Positions 34,331-46,424 of a stretch of DNA of 64,000 bases are shown piece after piece (the first letter of the stretch is position 1; every line of letters starts with the position of its first letter). The notes below the pieces were generated by a model. The model had not been told where the DNA came from, made no database searches, and saw only the letters and a list, made by a program, of their open reading frames with translations. Source of the stretch: Dioscorea cayenensis subsp. rotundata. Taxonomy: Eukaryota; Streptophyta; Magnoliopsida; Dioscoreales; Dioscoreaceae. A program made the translations under genes and the position numbers. The stretch covers positions 1,337,501 to 1,401,500 of the forward strand of contig NC_052474.1 of assembly GCF_009730915.1 (NCBI RefSeq), written 5' to 3'.

Positions 34331-34374
34331 ATGCTCTCCGCCGTGCGCCGCCTCTCGCGCCACCGGTTCTCTGA
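34309..34374 (+). other. Out-of-frame uORF overlapping the PPR start
   Basis: ATG at 34309 opens a 21-codon frame that ends in TGA at 34372-34374, past the PPR ATG at 34331 and in another frame. If the transcript begins upstream of 34309, ribosomes starting there would bypass the main start. It matters only if the transcription start is that far 5'. Confidence 0.5.
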
Positions 34375-36766
34375 GCTCCATCCTTGCCGCCCCATCTCCG
34401 CCGCCGCCGACACCGCCTCCGGCAGTGCCTTCGATCCTATCCTCCAGTTCCTCCCTCCTCTCCCCCTGCCATCTCGAACACTCCCGCTTTCCCTCCGCCG
34501 CGCGCTCCTCCTCTCACTCGCTCGCGCCCTCAAGAGCGATCCCATCTCCCACCCCTCCCTTGTCTCCTTCTCCTTCTCCTCCGCTCTCCTTCTCTCCTCC
34601 TCCTCCCCTTCCTCCCAAATTCTCGCCCAGCACCTCCTCTCCTCCCTCCTCCTCCTCCATTCCCCTTCTCATTCCCTCCACGAAGAGCTCCTCCAATGGG
34701 CCCGCCAAGAATCTCACTACGCCGCTCTCCATCTAACCCTCCGAGCCTTCCTCGGCGCCAGCATGCCCTCCGCCGCTCTCTCCGCGCTCCATCTCATCCG
34801 CCTGTCCAACAAAACTCCGCCGCTCTCCGCCCTCTCCATCCTGCTGCGCCTTCTCTTCAAAAAAGGTGACACCTTTGATGCTTGGAATGTTTTCAAGGAA
34901 ATGCTTGCAAGAGGCCCCCGACCGGGCGTTCGTACATTCAACATCATGATTCTTGGCTCTTGCTGGAGAGGCAATTTGAGGGTCGGGATGGCGCTTTTGG
35001 AGGTCATGCGGAAGTTCTCTTGTGAGCCTGATACCTGTAGCTATAACATCTTGATGAAGGCTCATTGCTTGCTCGGAAGATACAGTGATGCACGTAAGGT
35101 GTTTGAGAAAATGTCCAAATGGGGTTGTATGCCGAGCATTGTTGCTTATAATATATTGATCGATTCCTTATGCAAGGAAGGGAGGATGGAGGATGCGAGA
35201 ATATGTTTTGATGAAATGGAGAAAACAGGTTTCAAATCGAATACGGTTACTTATAATGTGCTCATTAGTGGGTATGCTAAATCAGGGCAGCTAGAGAAGG
35301 CAAATGTGGTTTATGAGGAGATGAGAAAGAAGGGATTAGCACCTGATTGTTACACTGTCAACATTCTTCTTGCAGGGCATTGCAAGTTTGAGAGAGATGT
35401 GAATTATGACCGGCTGTTGAATGATGTCTTGAGGCCTGACCTGTTCAGGGATGACACAGTGTTGGATGTTTTGATAGCAAGATGTTGCTGGGATGGCCGG
35501 TTTCATGAGGCTAGGGATCTTTTGAAGCAGCTGATCGATAAGGGTGTCATGATCAGAGTAGCTGCATTTAACTCTGTTATCACAGGTTATTGCAAGGAGG
35601 GATTGGATGAAGATGCTTTTGACTTGTTTCGAGCTATGGTAGATGCTGGGTTGTCACCTTCAGCCACCACTTGCAATTCTTTGCTCATGGGCTTGTGCAA
35701 GAAAGGGAGACTGAGTGATGCAAGCAAACTGATTGAAAAGATGGTAAGCAATGGGTTGTGTATGAATATATCTGCTTTTACAATCTTTTTGGATGCATGC
35801 TTTAGAGTAGGCGATCTAGATAGTGCTAAGAAGTGTTGGAATGACATGAAGATGCAAGGGATTCACCCTGATGTCATTGCCTTCTCAGCCTATGTTAATG
35901 GTCTATGTAGAGCTAATTATATAGAAGAGGCACACGAGGCTTTCCTTCAGATGTCCAAGAGAGGATTGGTTCCCAATAACTTTGCTTACAATTCACTGAT
36001 ATCTGGATATTCTAGAGTTGGAAATGTTGATGATGCTTTGAAATTGGAAAGTAAGATGAAAGAAAACAGACTTGTTCCTGATATCTTCACCACAAACATA
36101 CTTATTAACGGACACTGCAAACAAGGAAGTTTGAAGCGGGCAAATAACATGCTTATGCAACTTTATGACCGTGGATTAACCCCTGATGTTGTTACTTACA
36201 ACACAATAATTGGGGCTTATTGTAAAGCTTCTGATATGGCAAATGCGGAGAGATTTGTTAGTAAGATGCTTGCAGAAGGGATTGAACCCGATATATTCAC
36301 ATATAACATTTTGATCCATGGTCTTTGCAGTAACTATATGATGAACAGAGCTATGGAGATGGTAGATGGGCTTCTGTCAATGGGATTTGCACCTAATACA
36401 GTTACTTACAACACCATGATGAATGGTACTTGCAATGATGTTCTTGATCGCGCTATGATCCTGACTGGGAAGTTACTTAAAATGATCTTCCTTACAAATG
36501 TTGTTACCATTAATCTGCTGCTCTCTCATTTCTGCAAGCAACACATGTATAAGAAGGCATTGATATGGGGCGAGAAACTTAGTCAGCTACCCTTCAACTT
36601 CGATGATGCCACATGGAATATACTTAAACAAGCTTATGATAACCCACAAGAAGATGCAGTGAGTTCTAAGACGGAACACAGCAGGGAGCCTGTTTCTGGA
36701 ATTTTCTCATGTATAGCACCTATGAATATCTACTCAGGAATAAGCCTGCTGAACATAAACAATTGA
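34331..36766 (+). CDS. P-class pentatricopeptide repeat protein, organelle-targeted
   Basis: 811 residues in a single exon, as typical for PPR genes. The first ~120 residues are rich in Arg, Ser, Pro and Leu and begin MLSAVRRLSRHRFSELH, fitting a mitochondrial (or dual) targeting peptide. From about residue 178 to 780 there are roughly 15-16 tandem 35-residue PPR motifs of the P type, for example TYNVLISGYAKSGQLEKA, AYNILIDSLCKEGRMEDA and TYNTIIGAYCKASDMANA. No E, DYW or SMR domain follows. P-class proteins bind specific organelle RNAs and affect their stability, splicing or translation. The target cannot be told here. The first ~530 bp is strongly GC- and CT-rich, unlike the rest. Confidence 0.93.
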   Translation: MLSAVRRLSRHRFSELHPCRPISAAADTASGSAFDPILQFLPPLPLPSRTLPLSLRRALLLSLARALKSDPISHPSLVSFSFSSALLLSSSSPSSQILAQHLLSSLLLLHSPSHSLHEELLQWARQESHYAALHLTLRAFLGASMPSAALSALHLIRLSNKTPPLSALSILLRLLFKKGDTFDAWNVFKEMLARGPRPGVRTFNIMILGSCWRGNLRVGMALLEVMRKFSCEPDTCSYNILMKAHCLLGRYSDARKVFEKMSKWGCMPSIVAYNILIDSLCKEGRMEDARICFDEMEKTGFKSNTVTYNVLISGYAKSGQLEKANVVYEEMRKKGLAPDCYTVNILLAGHCKFERDVNYDRLLNDVLRPDLFRDDTVLDVLIARCCWDGRFHEARDLLKQLIDKGVMIRVAAFNSVITGYCKEGLDEDAFDLFRAMVDAGLSPSATTCNSLLMGLCKKGRLSDASKLIEKMVSNGLCMNISAFTIFLDACFRVGDLDSAKKCWNDMKMQGIHPDVIAFSAYVNGLCRANYIEEAHEAFLQMSKRGLVPNNFAYNSLISGYSRVGNVDDALKLESKMKENRLVPDIFTTNILINGHCKQGSLKRANNMLMQLYDRGLTPDVVTYNTIIGAYCKASDMANAERFVSKMLAEGIEPDIFTYNILIHGLCSNYMMNRAMEMVDGLLSMGFAPNTVTYNTMMNGTCNDVLDRAMILTGKLLKMIFLTNVVTINLLLSHFCKQHMYKKALIWGEKLSQLPFNFDDATWNILKQAYDNPQEDAVSSKTEHSREPVSGIFSCIAPMNIYSGISLLNINN

Positions 36767-38682
36767 TGATTCCAGATATAATTGATCATGGGATCTCTTT
36801 GTCATCCAAGATGATGGATGTGAGGTAGTTATGTGGGAGATGTCAGTGCTTTGACCGTTGAGGCTCTTGGGATCAATGTCAACTTTCATATATGCCGAGC
36901 TCTTCGTGGCAAAGTAATTTATTGACGTTGGAGCTCTTCATGGCTAAGTAATTTAAAGTAATTTATTGGCGTTGGAGGATGGGTGAAGGACCTGCTTTGG
37001 TGTCAGTTCTTGTGCTCATCAGAGTACTGCAGTCAATGGATTAGTTGCTGCACCGCTGAGGAGGACTCCAAATTACTGATGGAATTGACAATTCTTCTTG
37101 TCAATTGACAATATTTAAGATCGGTGATGATAGAAATACTGTAGCATTTGTTCATTATGAAATGATAGAGAATACTTTCTGGCTTTGATCTGTTTGGGTT
37201 GTTGGTCATGAGATGATAGCTGAAAAAGTTTTGGCCTATAACTCTGTTAGAAGACCAATAGATCCAAGATTCTGCATTCAGATCTTTGTTGTACACTTTC
37301 TCAACCATTCTTTTCATAACACGGCTGATTTTTATTTATGATGATTGTTAGAAGTTGAGAGGCAACATGTGCTGTGAAATTGTTGTACAAGTACCGATTT
37401 GCCCTGTTTGGGTATCATGTGTATCATATTATACTTTTCTGCAGGTAAACAAATGTTGCTGGAGTTTTGTTATGTCTTAATAAAGGTCTTCACTACTGGC
37501 AGATAAGAATAGGCTGTGTGAATTTATCTGGATAAAACAGTGATGCTGAGAGTCATTGAAGTTCAACTTAGTTTATTCTTTCTGGTTCTCCATGTACTAT
37601 GATCAAGTCATCAGACTTGCATGGTGAAGTTTGCTGGTTCTGAGGTGCCTGTACTTGCTGGAAAATAAAGCCATTTGTCTTTCACATTAGTTACTGAAGC
37701 AATCATGATTCTTCTATTCATGTCACTCATTAGTAACCCAATAATTATTTGGTGTTTATCTTCAACCGACTTCACTTGTAAGTATTACATATGTTCTTCT
37801 CATCGTCATCATTTCTCATGTAATGGCATGATTTACTTTTACCTATTGAGATGATAAGTATTCCCGTTTCTGTAGCAGATTGATACCAACTTCTAAATGC
37901 ACTTTCCACTCATGCATTTGATGCTGATCTTTCAAGTTACTCTGATTAGAAACTGGAGTGAACCATTGCCTTATCTTCTCAGTCTATTAGCATTGCATTG
38001 ATCTAAAAATTTGGCAATTGACCATTGTTTTCACAAAACATGATTTGGCACGCCTACCATTTTCTTCAACGAGGACCAAAACCAAGTAACACCTAGAGGT
38101 GCCATTAAGCAGCGATTGTTGAATGAAAATTAGTCAAAAGTTTCAGGTGACTATTTTTTTCTTAGTTATATTTTATTGTCAAATGAGATCATATCATGAA
38201 ACGCAAGGCAATTTGTTTTAAAAAATTCCCCTCAGGAGGATTTCCAGAGTTCATACCGTCAATATAAGTGTTTCACTGCTGAACTCTTATTTTCAATGCA
38301 ATGTTGCCAAATATTTTTTTAATCAAATGAGCTTTTTGACTATCTGTTTTCTAAATTGCAGCAAAAATTTGTTCAACTTTCGTGTGTAAAATGTTGCCTA
38401 ATAGAATGAATAAGCTTCAAGAAAAGCTCAGACAATTGATATTACATAGATCAAGATATACAGCGCACATCAAACTTGCCTCACTATTTCTCATAAATCA
38501 GAAACACTATGTCAGGCTAACCTCCATCCATACTAGTTACTCCAAACTTGTGAAATAATTCAAGAAAAAAAAAATCATCAAGGCATTCAAAGACATACAT
38601 CAGATTAGACCAGCTTGCCGATCATCGTTTCAAGCATAGAACATATACACACAAAACTGAAGAAGTTATATCTGCACGTAAT
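36767..38682. other. Intergenic between convergent PPR and RLCK genes
   Basis: 1.9 kb with no coding signal. Includes a small local duplication (GAGCTCTTCGTGGC... near 36896-36929 and GAGCTCTTCATGGC... near 36930-36977) in what is probably the PPR 3' UTR. Confidence 0.6.
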
Positions 38683-41087
38683 TTACCTCGAGTTTGCAGC
38701 ATTCATCATCACAAATTTTCGCATGCCGATGGCATTTGCATTCTCATTCAGTTTAGCCAGGTGAAGCATTCGTCTTTTCTGAGATTCAACACCACTTGCT
38801 TGTTCAACTTTCTTCTCATTATCAGAATCAGTGAAAGCAAACTCCTCCATGGACTCCTCTGGACCACTCAAATCAGTAAATTGCATCGCTTGCTTCAACC
38901 ACTCAACCACATCGCTCATCTTCGGGCGATCCTTGGCATTCTTCTCCAGGCAACTGTAAGCTATTTTTGCAACTTCCTTAGCACCCTTCATCGAGTACTG
39001 ATTTTCAAGCCTCAGATCCATAATCTTGCTGAAACTCTTGCATTGTTTCAGCCAATCCAAAAGTTTCTGCTCGTGTCTTGGACGGTTTCTCTCCATTGAT
39101 CGCCTTCCGGTGAGGATCTCGAACAGTACTACTCCAAAACTGTAAACATCACTCTTCGATGTCAGATGGCCAGTCTCGACATAATCCGGAGCTGCATACC
39201 CGTATGTCCCCATTACCTAACCACCACAATAAAACCATTAGAATGACATTACAGCCAAAACATGTGCGTAAGTAGGAGTTACAAGCAGAAAGTTACATAC
39301 TGCAGTGGATACATGAGTGTCCCCTTCTGCCGGTCCTTCTCTTGCTAACCCAAAATCTGAAAGTTTTGGGTTAAATTCTCCATCTAACAGAACATTCGAG
39401 GCTTTAAAATCTCTATATATTACCTGTACAAAGCAGCATACGTCAAACATGCGAATCATAAAAATTAAACTGAAGAATACCGATGTTAATGGTAGATTTA
39501 ATTAACCTGGACTTCCAGCCCTTCATGCAGATAAGCTAACCCCTCAGCTGCACCCAATGCAATATGGAGTCTTGTACTCCATGGGAGAAAAGGATAAGCT
39601 TTGTTGAACAAATGATCCTCTAAACTTTTATTAGGCATGAACTCATACACCAACAACCTTTGTATTCCTCTTTCACCGTCTTCAGAACAATAACCGAGGA
39701 GCTTTACAAGGTTTGGGTGTTCAACAACTCCAAGAAACTGAACTTCTGCCAACCATTGCTTGTGCCCCTACATTAGTTTAGATTTGAGATTGACAATAGG
39801 CAGTCTTCAATAGTATGAATGGTAAATCATGAAACCTTTAAATTGAGCAAAGACAGATAATTTAACTCAAACTTGCTAGTGATGATCCTGACAGTGTCCA
39901 TTTGGCTTTACCACAAGTGTACTCCTCATCAATAAATTTTAAACAATTTAATAATGCAAGGTGGACTTCCTTTAAACCTGCCAGTGATGATCCTGACAAT
40001 GTCGGTTTGGCTTTACAACAGATAATTTATACTGAGTAAAGACAGAAATTTTAACTCAAACTTGGTAGTGATCAATGTCCATTTGGCTTTACAACTAGTG
40101 TACTCCTCATTAATAAATTTTAAACAATCTAATAATGCAAGGAGGACTCCCTATAAACCTGTTGCTCTACTTGGGTGCTTGTCTCACATTCTCTGTTAGT
40201 ATCTCTTTATCTGTATGATGTTTTTCTATTTTCGGTGATTGTTCATCGTTACTTCCTGTGGAATGATATCCTTTCATCTAATGCAAGGAGATAGGACTAA
40301 CCAGTTGAATTTAACTTCATTTATTGCAACAGAAACCATTAACAACTGAGTTTGTCATAGCCACTTCATGTGGCATGATATCTTTTCATCTAATGCGACA
40401 GATATGACTAACCAGCCAAATTTGACTTCATTTATTGCAGCAGAAACCATTAATAATTGACATTGTCATTCAGAAGCCTCATTATTAGAGGAAGATTTTA
40501 GAGAAAAGCATGGTGAACATACAAACAATTCCTCCTCAATTTTTGTTTTTCTTTCTAACATATGATGATAAAGAAAAGCTCAATAAGCATGTCAACACAT
40601 AGTATCATAACAATGAAGAGAATACAAAACAACAAGAACCAAAAGCAGGTGAAAAAAGCATTAGATGATACCACATGGCATGGAATGAGTATAATGGCAT
40701 AAGAACAAGCATCACCTGCAAACCATTCTGGTTTAGCTTCTTCACTGCAACTATGGTGCTTTCTTTCTTGCTACCAAAAGGCTTAATTAAACCCTTATAT
40801 ACACTTCCAAAACCACCCTCCCCAATCTTCAACAGTCTGCTGAAATCATTAGTAGCATTCCTGAGCTCCTTAAGATCGAAAACACGCAAATGTTGTGCTT
40901 TCTCTTCATACAGTGCTGGTATGCTGCGTTGTGAAGAGGAAGACCCTGAAGACTTGCTTGTTTGCTTGCCAGCACCTGAATCAGTGGATCTACTTGTCCC
41001 ATGGTTGGACGTTGTTGCAGAGATAGGAGTTGATCTTCTTTGCTGCTTATACTTGAGCTTCTCTTTGAAGTAGTCAAAACAACCCAT
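38683..41087 (-). CDS. Receptor-like cytoplasmic kinase, RLCK-VII (PBL/PCRK-type)
   Basis: Four exons on the minus strand: 41087-40716, 39767-39507, 39423-39301, 39216-38683, giving 429 residues in one frame. It starts [10 protein letters not shown]: Gly2 and Cys3 suggest N-myristoylation and palmitoylation, so attachment to the plasma membrane. A Ser-rich linker follows to about residue 55. Kinase: G-loop [11 protein letters not shown] (89-99), catalytic Lys116 in [12 protein letters not shown] with Asp216, SDFG with Asp234, then [30 protein letters not shown] replaces the textbook APE. The HRD His is Tyr, as is usual in this family. Such kinases relay signals from pattern-recognition receptors in immunity and growth. 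The C-terminal ~55 residues are acidic, then basic. Intron 1 holds tandem duplications. Confidence 0.93.
39846..40161. repeat. Degenerate tandem duplication in RLCK intron 1
   Basis: Two ~130-bp copies (39846-39980 and 40034-40161) share AAAGACAGA, TGTCCATTTGGCTTTAC, GTGTACTCCTCAT and TAATGCAAGG. A shorter third copy of the core lies at 39981-40024. Non-coding. Confidence 0.8.
40251..40469. repeat. Second tandem duplication in RLCK intron 1
   Basis: Two ~108-bp copies (40251-40358 and 40362-40469) share ACTTC.TGTGG, TTTTCATCTAATGC, TTCATTTATTGCA and CAGAAACCATTAA. Unrelated in sequence to the preceding pair, so the intron grew by more than one duplication. Confidence 0.8.
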
Positions 41088-42474
41088 TCCTTTTAATGTG
41101 GATGATATCTTCTTGTTGTGATGTTCGGGCTCTCTTTCTTTAAGGTTTTTTTTTACATCTAGTACTAGATTTTAGTGAAATGAGATTGAATTGAAGAAGG
41201 GAAATGAATAAAAGGGAGAAAATGCAAGCAAGTATGAACTAAAAAGGAGAAATAGGTGAGCTAATTGAAGGAAAGGAGTGAACTTTTAGACTTTTAGATG
41301 AACAAGACTGGTAAAATTGATAGAAAGCAAAGAAAACATAACAAAAACCAGAAAGGTGTGAACTTTACTACTAGAGAAGTTCAGGAAAAAAAAACAGCAA
41401 CAAAGTGCAAATGAAACAAAAATCAAACTAATCTCATACAGAATGAGGGAAAAAGTATACCTTTAAGATACCAAACAAATATGAACAACAACCAGAGAAA
41501 AGAAAATGGGGATCTAAGGACAGAACAAGCAAAGAACAACCACAAAACACAAAATTTAGAATAAAATAGCACAAGCTTTATATGCAGGTAGAACTCTATC
41601 CAACTCAAAAGTCAAATCAAACAATCCAAAGCCCGTGAAGCGAAGGTAGTGGCATTGAAAGAGAGAGAGAAAACGACACCCGCGATGACCTCAATCGCGT
41701 ACCCTTTTCTCAGGTCTACGGCCAAAAAGGAATGAAGATAGAGAGAGAAGGAGAGAAGGAGAGAAACCTCCGCGCTGATTCCTTGGTCCCAGTGCTCCTT
41801 CGAAGGGGAGACAGAGAGAAAGAGAGCAAACAAATGAAGAAAGATGGCTTTTTTATCGTGTTCGAGAAGGCAAAGGATTCATTGAGCTTTAGTTTGTCGT
41901 GTTGAAAGTTGAAACGAGAAAAGGACTTTTTCGTAAAAATAAAATACTAAGGGGTTCAAAGCGCAAAAAATTGTTGCAATTGAAAAAAGGACTTATTTGT
42001 AAAAATAAAATATTAGGAGGATCAAAGTGCAAAATTGCTGCAGTTGGGTTGCTGTTACTTTCTCATTGATTTTGTCAAGGAGAAATAAAGTCCAAGTTTG
42101 TTGAGTGACCCTTTGAATGTATTGATACATCACTTATTTAATATTAGCAATTGGAGCATTTCACCCAATCAGGTTTTTTCCCCTTCTTCTTTTTATTATT
42201 TTTAAAATTTATCCTTTTGAAAAAAATAATTAATTAATTGATTAATTGATGGTGAGTTGGTGGGTGTGACCCGTGTGAGGGTTTATTTTGGCGTTGACTG
42301 CGTAAATAAGAGAATAATGAGGTGGATGTATATATATATATATATACTTTTCTCTAAAAAAAAGATCAACTTAATTATAATTTTTAATTAATGGGTTTTG
42401 TGAAATATATTTGTGATTTTAAGTAATATTTAACTTTTTTTTTAAATAGCGGCATATATAAGGCTCAAACTTTG

Positions 42475-42517
<43 letters not shown>

Positions 42518-44202
42518 AATAATTAAAACCAAACTTGTAAAGTTGACATCAATCATTAAATAGTTCAGTAGTAAGGAATCTAAATAGTAAGAGAGTGTTG
42601 TTAGGTCATGGGTTTTTTTAAAAAAAAATTGTATTCTCTATATATTAGGTATGATAATTCAGAATATTTATTATTATGAAATTGTAATTCCTAATATATT
42701 TTTACAATGTATGTTAATCTGCTCTATGATAAATTTACATAGTTAATTAATAAAAATCATTACTCACTTGACCTATTTAATAATCTCGTGGAGGCACTTA
42801 TAGCTTTTGTCAAATATATATATATATATATATAGAGAGGCTTGAGAGGTTAATAATATGATCACCATCGTCATAGTGAAAAATGGACTTACATGTTAAT
42901 GATTTTAATTAAAACTTTTTCATGGATTAAATGGAAAAAAAAAAACCTAAATTGAAATGAATGAACCGTACATTACACTCTGGCAATCTTAAAAAAGGTT
43001 GATGAACATGAGCTGTGTAATATGTCAATATTTATTTAAATAAAAGACTTGGGACTAACAAAGGGTAGTCAATCTTAAATTTAATAAAATATTATCAAAC
43101 ACTTTTTATTTATTTATTTTGAGAAAATAAAAGAATTGCAAATGGTTTTCAATCACATGTCGGTATGTAGTTACCAAATTATTTAAATAATTAAGTTTTA
43201 ATATTAAACTATTAAAAAAAGGTTTAATTTTAAATGTGATTCTCATCCAAACAACAACCATTATTATGTAGGATCACCAGAAACTATTTTTTTATATTAA
43301 TTTTTAACCTTAAGAATTAAAAAATTATGAGATATATGATTTTTATTATTCTTCTTTTTAAAATTTAGCTATGGAAGCAGAAAACTTTTTTTAACTTAAT
43401 CTTTACTTAAAAAATAAAAATTAAGAGATATATCATATAAGATTTTTATTTTTATTAAAAAAAAAAAGCTTAAACCAATGGAACGTTTCCCCGTGAATTC
43501 CGTGAAACCGTTTGCATTAAAACACGTTTCCCTACTCCATATATATGCAGAGTTCAGTCGACGTAGCGCGCTTCTCTAAACCCTAAATTTCAACTATTTT
43601 CAAATATTTCCGATCAAAAACCCCAAATTTATCCTGAGATTAATCCTTCAAACCAGCAATTCTTCCAGTTGGGCAAAGAAAGGTACCACCTTTTATCTCC
43701 TTTTGCTTTACAAGTGAACTTTTTCAGGTTGATTTGTGGGAAAAATATATTGTTTTTGCAGTACTGAAATTAATTAATTTCTGAAATAGTTTGTATTATA
43801 GATTCTTTGTTCATTTTCATGGTTTCTATATCTTGTGATGTTTTACTTTTCTTAAATTTAGTCCTTTTTTTTAATCTGAAATCTTATGTTTTATTTTTTT
43901 TATAATCTTTGTTGTGAACACTGCACCATTGAATTCTAGTCTTCATGATCTTTTAAGGTTTGTGTGATTTACCATATGATTGATTTTTCTTTTTCAATGT
44001 GCTCTACTTTGAGTTTTCATTTTGTCCTGAGTCTATAATTGATAAGGCTTGCAGAGAGATCTACTTAATTAGGTGCATGCAATTGATGACACTGAATGAG
44101 ATGCATAGAATTAAAACAGAGATATGAATTAAGTTTGGGTACAATAGAGACAATTAAGTGTCAATCATTTAATCATATTAAGTATGTCAGAGAATTTCAT
44201 CA
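41088..44202. other. Intergenic and leader sequence, AT-rich
   Basis: 41088-41880 is probably promoter and leader of the RLCK gene. Then very AT-rich spacer with TA microsatellites at 42329-42346, 42478-42511 and 42814-42834. From about 43560 the sequence resembles the leader of the intact eIF4G-derived gene downstream, including a shared GCAAAGAAAG|GT donor (43673-43684 region). No intact gene seen. Confidence 0.6.
44086..44127 (+). other. Fossil start / uORF upstream of the decayed MIF4G gene
   Basis: ATGACACTGAATGAGATGCA... encodes MTLNEMHRIKTEI then TGA. It repeats the beginning of the real coding start at 44203 (MALNEMHKSAKRYEVG). The same duplicated start exists upstream of the intact paralogue. 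Confidence 0.65.
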
Positions 44203-46424
44203 ATGGCACTGAATGAGATGCATAAATCTGCAAAGAGATATGAAGTTGGGAGAGTGCTTGGAGGAGAAGATGCAATGCAAAGGAAATTGAAATTGATACT
44301 AAACAAGATCACACCTCAGAATCTCAACATTCATTTTAAACAAGTGAGAGAGGCCAGTACCATGGAGACTTTTAGTCTTAGTGATTTTGTCTTGCAGATT
44401 GTTCGAAGGGCTGTTGCCGAAGAGGTATACTGTGAAATGTATATATGTTGAGTTCTTTGGTCTCATGGATGATATTCTGTCATATTTCAACAGTAGCAAG
44501 CAAAGAATTGCTGTCAAAATAGAGAAAGAATGTCAGAAGATATTTGATAGAAGTTGTTTGTATGATGAAGGTATCAGTAAATTATCTGAAGAGGAAAGGA
44601 TGGATGAAAAGATCAAAGTGAAAATTTATAAGTTTGGAAGTGTTCGGTGAATTGGGGAATTATTCAGAAAGAACATGATTCACTCTCATATCCTGCTTTA
44701 TTGTATTAGTGTTTTGTTAGAACTGGATGAAAATCCTGATGAGGAAAATATTGAAGCTTTATGCCTCTTGATGAGTCTGGCAGGTAAGAAGCTTGATACT
44801 GTGCATAAGATTTCTGTGGGTATAAGTTTTTGGAAAATGGAGAAGCTATTAAGAAGCCAAAAAATATCTTATCGTTGTCGATTCATGCTGAGGAATTGTA
44901 TTGATCTCAGAAACAATGGGTGGTAAGAAAGAAAGGAAATTGAGAAGCCAAAAAAGATTTGGGAGTTGCACAAGGCTGAGAGGAGATATGAAGTTGGTAG
45001 AGTGTTTGGCACTGAAGATGCCAAACAGAGAAAGCTAAGATCAATACTTAACAAGTTAACACCCCAGAATTTGGCAATCTCTTTTCAGAAGTTAGAAACT
45101 TAGAAAAGTGAATATCAACCGAATTGCCGTTCTTTCTTTTTTCGTCTCTCAGATCTTTCGCAGAGCTTTATCCGAACCTACTTACTGCCAATTATATGCA
45201 GATTTCTGCTCTTATCTTGTCAATGAACTTCCTGTGTTTTGCAGTGACACTGAAACAGTTACTTTTAGAAGTTTACTTTTAAACAAATGCAACCAGAAAT
45301 TTTATCACAGGGATAGAACTCAGCCAAATGTGAAGAACAGAGAAGGAAGTATTTGAAGTTGACTCAGTGGAGTCAGAGATCAGGGAACGCTGCCAATGGC
45401 TGGAAAACATTCAGTTTATTGGAGAATTGTGTAGAGTTAAGGTTTTGACAGAAAGGATACTGGTTCATTGTATTAAAAACTTATTAGAGCACCAGAGTTT
45501 TGATGACAAAGGAGTTGAAGGCTTGTGCAAATTGATTAGTTTTGTCGGTGAAATGATAGACCTTCCCTCATTTAAGGAACATGTGGATGAATATTTTGGC
45601 ATAATGGAGCAGATATCAACTGTTAAAAATTTACCTTACAGGATTAGATTTAAGTTGATGGATGTGATTGATGGCAGAAAGGATGAATGGCAAAGAATGA
45701 TGAAAACTGAACAGCTAAAGAACACCGAAGAGATGCATATAAGACTTAGAAATGATGAAACAAGTGTGATAAACTTTGGTCCTTCGGAAGAGAATTATGA
45801 AGATTTGGATGTCAGGGTAGTAAGAAACGAGATAGAGTTCGATGAAGATTGCTACATTTTGGAGTTGGATCCTTGCCAGTCACTGACAACTACTGATCTC
45901 AACCACAAACTTGAACTTGCTGATGATCAAGAAGAGGATTTCTGCATTGTTGCAGAAAAGTGCCAGGTGCTCTTGTATTTGTTAATTTCTGACAAAACCT
46001 GAATAACATTCTGAAAGTGATAAAAATTTCCTCAAGTTGCACGGAATTATCATAAACATAATCTTCAACTTCAATTTCTGAATATGTTTGCAGGTTGCAT
46101 GTAGAGATTATCCCCACTCAAGACATCTTTGTTGTACAATACCCTTTCAACATGACAAAGCATGAGAAATCTTGTGCTCAGATACTGGTACTATTTCTGA
46201 TTTGGATCTTTATCAGAAATGTGTAGAATGAACATGAAAATTTCACCTTGATCTTTGGAAATGTTCAGTGTTATTGTTACGTATGCGAAGAACAAGCTCC
46301 CTGTGGACTATGGGAAGGGAAATCTGGCCATTACCATGCTTCTGATAAAGAATATAAGTGGACTCATCTGAGGCATGCTTTCAGAAACCAACGTAAAAAA
46401 AATTTGAAAGATAACTTATGCTAG
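44203..46424 (+). pseudogene. Decayed paralogue of the tandem-MIF4G gene
   Basis: Collinear with the intact gene at 47854-50864: start MALNEMHKSAKRYEVG, first MIF4G-like region, second MIF4G-like region, acidic tail (DEDCYILELDPCQSL), then two short 3' exons (46094-46181 and 46269-46424). Lesions: frame breaks near 44440 and 45100, TGA at 44648-44650, TAA at 44924-44926 and a further stop near 45354. One extra base lies in the 88-nt second exon (87 nt in the intact gene). The donor after it (46182-46183) is AT instead of GT. A conserved His of the Cys/His module has become Tyr (GHYHAS versus GHCHAS). The second half of exon 1 (45357-45966) is still open, so decay is uneven. Confidence 0.85.

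Noticed and set aside
39187-39195. APD instead of APE in the RLCK activation segment as a sign of a dead kinase
   Set aside because: G-loop, Lys, catalytic Asp and DFG are all present, and I recall APD occurring in this kinase family, so inactivity is not supported.
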